Shown here: piece after piece, positions 30,074-32,229 of the stretch
How positions within the stretch are numbered: the stretch's first letter is position 1
Layout of the letters: each line of letters begins with the position of its first letter
NCBI RefSeq assembly: GCF_016888125.1
Contig: NZ_JACSWA010000454.1
Coordinates: 1 to 32,229, forward strand
DNA length: 32,229 nucleotides
Direction: 5' to 3'
Source of the DNA: Spirulina sp. CCY15215
GTDB lineage: Bacteria; Cyanobacteriota; Cyanobacteriia; Cyanobacteriales; Spirulinaceae
Translations under genes and position numbers: made by a program
Notes under the pieces: generated by a model
Told to the model about the DNA's origin: nothing
What the model saw: the letters and a program-made list of their open reading frames with translations, nothing else
Database searches by the model: none

Positions 30074-32137
30074 ATGACTCCCAATCGATTATTGCTCAAA
30101 TTTGCCTTTCGGCATCCAGTTTTAGTGGTTTTGACCATTCTTTCTGGATTTTCGAGTGCAATTTTTAACGGAGTCAGTACCGCTTTAATTGTTCCTCTCA
30201 TGTTGGGGTTTCTCGGTCAAGATGACCAAATTTTAAAAAAAGGACCCGCATTTTTACAAAAGATATTTGTTTTTTTCGATCGCTTTCCCGGAGATTGGAA
30301 ATATCTAGCGATGCTGGCAGTGGTTTTATTCGCGATTATTCTCAAAAATCTCACAATTTATTTAACAACTATTATTGCGAGTTATTTGTCTCAATATTTA
30401 GTCAATGGAATGCGTCTAGAGGGTCTAAAACTCCTCTTAGAAGTAGACCTCGATTATTATAGTAAAACGAAAGTAGGCGATATTATTAACTTTTTGAATC
30501 AAGAAGTTGGACGAACAGTAAGTGCAATTAAATTTGCCCTCAAAATGCTTACATCTGCCATTACTATTTTCGTGTTCCTCTGGATTTTGTTATTTTTATC
30601 TTGGCAGCTTACCTCCATCGCAATATTTCTCTTAGGATGTGTCGCATTAAGCAATCAATATCTGATCAAACAAGCCAAGGCTTATGGAAAAATTGTCTCG
30701 CAAAAATCCAGCGCATTTTCAGGAAAACTATTAGAAATTCTTTCGGGCATCCGTTTAATTAAAACAGCAAGTATGGAGGATTCAGAATATCAAAGAATTG
30801 CCAGATTTATCCGTGAACGAGAGCAAGCTGAATTCAAAGCCCAAGCAAATTATGCCATTATTAGTCCCATTAATGAAATCGCAGGAATTCTCATTGTTTT
30901 AGCCATTGTTATTATCGGACGTTACCTCTTTGCCGATCGCCTACAATCGGTTTCAACGATTCTTTTGATTTACTTAGTCACTCTCTTTCGCCTGCTCCCC
31001 ATTGTCGGACAATTAAACGGCGATCGCAGTAGATTTGCCAATGTTGCTTACAGTGCCGCTATTGTTGCTGATTTTCTACGACGGGATAATAAACCCATTA
31101 TGAAGAAAGGAGAGAGGCAATTTCAATCTCTCAAACAAGGCATTTGCTTTGAAAAAGTAACCTTCGCTTATCCCGGCCATGATGAACCAGTTTTAAAAGA
31201 TATTGATTTATGGATACCCAAAGGAACAACCGTTGCTTTAGTCGGTTCCTCTGGGGCAGGAAAATCAACATTAGTCGATTTAATTCCCCGTTACTACGAT
31301 CCCAGCGCAGGAAGCATCACATTAGATGGCATCAATCTGCAAGATTTTCAGCTTCGCAGCCTGCGAAGGGCAATGGGGGTTGTTAGTCAAGAAACCTTTT
31401 TATTTAATAATACAATTGCCTATAACATTGCTTACGGCAAAAACGAGACAACAGAAGCCGAGATTATCGATGCCGCAAAACGTGCCAATGCCTATGAATT
31501 TATTATGGAAATGCCCCAAGGATTTGAGACAGAAATCGGCGATCGCGGGGTAATGCTTTCCGGAGGACAACGACAGCGCCTAGCCATTGCCCGCGCCCTC
31601 TTACAAGATCCGGAAATCTTGATTCTTGATGAAGCCACCAGTGCTTTAGATACCATTTCCGAGAGATTAGTACAAGAAGCCATTGACGAACTTTGCCGCG
31701 ATCGCACCACCATTGCGATCGCCCACCGCCTTTCCACCGTGCAGCAAGCCGATAAAATTGCCGTGATGGAAAAAGGACGCATTGTAGAATTAGGCAACCA
31801 TGAAGAATTACTCGCCCTCAACGGGCAGTATGCCAAATTATACGAAATGCAATTTGGCAAGAAAAAAGCCAAGAAGATCGTACTCCCAACCAATGCCGCC
31901 TTGATCCGAGCATCCTTGCGAGCTTCTCACGAACTCAGAACGCGACTATCCTATGAAGTGAGAACACGACTGAATGCCATGTTAGGTCTTCTACAACTGG
32001 TACAGGAGGATTTAGTCGATACTCCAGAAGAACGAGAAGAGTTAATCGAAGAATCTTACGAATCCGCTTTACAATTACTGAAAACCCTTTCTTTCTATGA
32101 AGAAAAAGGCGCGAAATTATCGAAACGAGAGATTTGA
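30074..32137 (+). CDS. ABC exporter (MsbA/HepA type) with C-terminal HisKA-like tail, paralogue of the one at 22209
   Basis: 687 residues. It starts like its paralogue (FSSAIFNGVSTALIVPLMLG against FSSALFNGVSTALIVPLLLG) and has the same motifs: Walker A GSSGAGKST, LSGGQ, ILILDEATSALD and switch IAHRLST. The tail (about 603-687) has RASHELRTRL, then SYEVRTRLNAMLGLLQLV and VDTPEEREELIEESYESALQ, a DHp/HisKA-like hairpin. Tyr627 sits where kinases have the phospho-acceptor His; His619 lies 8 residues upstream in a duplicated H-box-like motif. It is the last gene of the operon after two GT4 genes, separated by 4 nt, so it likely exports their product. Homologues such as HepA export heterocyst polysaccharide precursors, but the substrate here is unknown. 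Confidence 0.88.
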   Translation: MTPNRLLLKFAFRHPVLVVLTILSGFSSAIFNGVSTALIVPLMLGFLGQDDQILKKGPAFLQKIFVFFDRFPGDWKYLAMLAVVLFAIILKNLTIYLTTIIASYLSQYLVNGMRLEGLKLLLEVDLDYYSKTKVGDIINFLNQEVGRTVSAIKFALKMLTSAITIFVFLWILLFLSWQLTSIAIFLLGCVALSNQYLIKQAKAYGKIVSQKSSAFSGKLLEILSGIRLIKTASMEDSEYQRIARFIREREQAEFKAQANYAIISPINEIAGILIVLAIVIIGRYLFADRLQSVSTILLIYLVTLFRLLPIVGQLNGDRSRFANVAYSAAIVADFLRRDNKPIMKKGERQFQSLKQGICFEKVTFAYPGHDEPVLKDIDLWIPKGTTVALVGSSGAGKSTLVDLIPRYYDPSAGSITLDGINLQDFQLRSLRRAMGVVSQETFLFNNTIAYNIAYGKNETTEAEIIDAAKRANAYEFIMEMPQGFETEIGDRGVMLSGGQRQRLAIARALLQDPEILILDEATSALDTISERLVQEAIDELCRDRTTIAIAHRLSTVQQADKIAVMEKGRIVELGNHEELLALNGQYAKLYEMQFGKKKAKKIVLPTNAALIRASLRASHELRTRLSYEVRTRLNAMLGLLQLVQEDLVDTPEEREELIEESYESALQLLKTLSFYEEKGAKLSKREI

Positions 32138-32156
32138 ACAAAATGTCGAGTGCAGT

Positions 32157-32186
32157 CCCTACCCATAATCTTTGATTTGGGTAGGG
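32157..32186 (+). terminator. Stem-loop after the exporter operon, possible terminator
   Basis: CCCTACCCA (32157-32165) pairs perfectly with TGGGTAGGG (32178-32186) around a 12-nt loop, 20 nt past the stop. Only TTAG follows, so without a T-tract the terminator call is weak. It resembles the GTAGGGG-type hairpin at 672-696. Confidence 0.4.
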
Positions 32187-32229
32187 TTAGCGAGACCAAC
32201 AAAGGAAATCGCGAAGCATCCGACTAGAG

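Overview
The window comes from a cyanobacterial chromosome. The palindrome GCGATCGC (HIP1, the repeat typical of cyanobacteria) occurs throughout, inside genes and between them. The gene set fits: RpaA (circadian output regulator), CrtR (beta-carotene hydroxylase), a UbiD decarboxylase as used for plastoquinone, HIP1-rich pentapeptide and HEAT-repeat proteins, and short tandem repeats with 7-nt units (STRR type). The sequence does not let me name the genus.

Layout. (1) 1-600: the 3' end of a secreted beta-helix/Ig-like surface protein. (2) 764-4629, minus strand: three baseplate genes of a contractile injection system (gp25-like, gpJ/gp6-like, gpI-like) with no sheath, tube, spike or ATPase gene in the window. 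(3) 4788-6830: an archaeal-type glycogen debranching enzyme, followed by a dense cluster of hairpins that includes a 28-bp HIP1-centred perfect palindrome. (4) 6990-9905: small proteins (a stand-alone cyanobacterial N-terminal domain, a pentapeptide-repeat protein, an ABM-like small protein, a coiled-coil/HEAT protein with a 33-bp internal repeat). (5) 9993-13440: a CapA-like protein, then a histidine kinase gene followed by a small unknown gene, closed by a strong terminator. (6) 13694-16611: tRNA-His(GTG) with its promoter, ubiD, and a coiled-coil protein of unknown function. (7) 16783-20351: a divergent PEP-synthase-like protein and a YheT-type alpha/beta hydrolase, separated by a 195-bp STRR array. 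(8) 20565-21305: rpaA with its own terminator. (9) 21387-32137: a sulfotransferase-like gene, an ABC exporter on the minus strand, recQ, crtR, two GT4 glycosyltransferases and a second, paralogous ABC exporter.

Region 9 is the most interesting part. Both ABC exporters have 687 residues and both end in a conserved tail of about 85 residues that reads like a histidine-kinase DHp/HisKA helical hairpin. The expected phospho-acceptor His is Tyr, and a second H-box-like motif that keeps a His lies 8 residues upstream. The second exporter follows two glycosyltransferases with a gap of only 4 nt, and the first lies end to end with a sulfotransferase-like gene. I infer export of a glycan or glycolipid, possibly sulfated, with the tail as a dimerisation or regulatory element. 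This is untested.

The other notable feature is the compact baseplate triad, which suggests that the contractile injection system genes of this organism are split over several loci. No complete mobile element, rRNA or CRISPR array is visible. No gene-free stretch exceeds about 300 bases except 13441-13833, which holds the tRNA, its promoter, a 13-bp triple repeat and a weak stem-loop.
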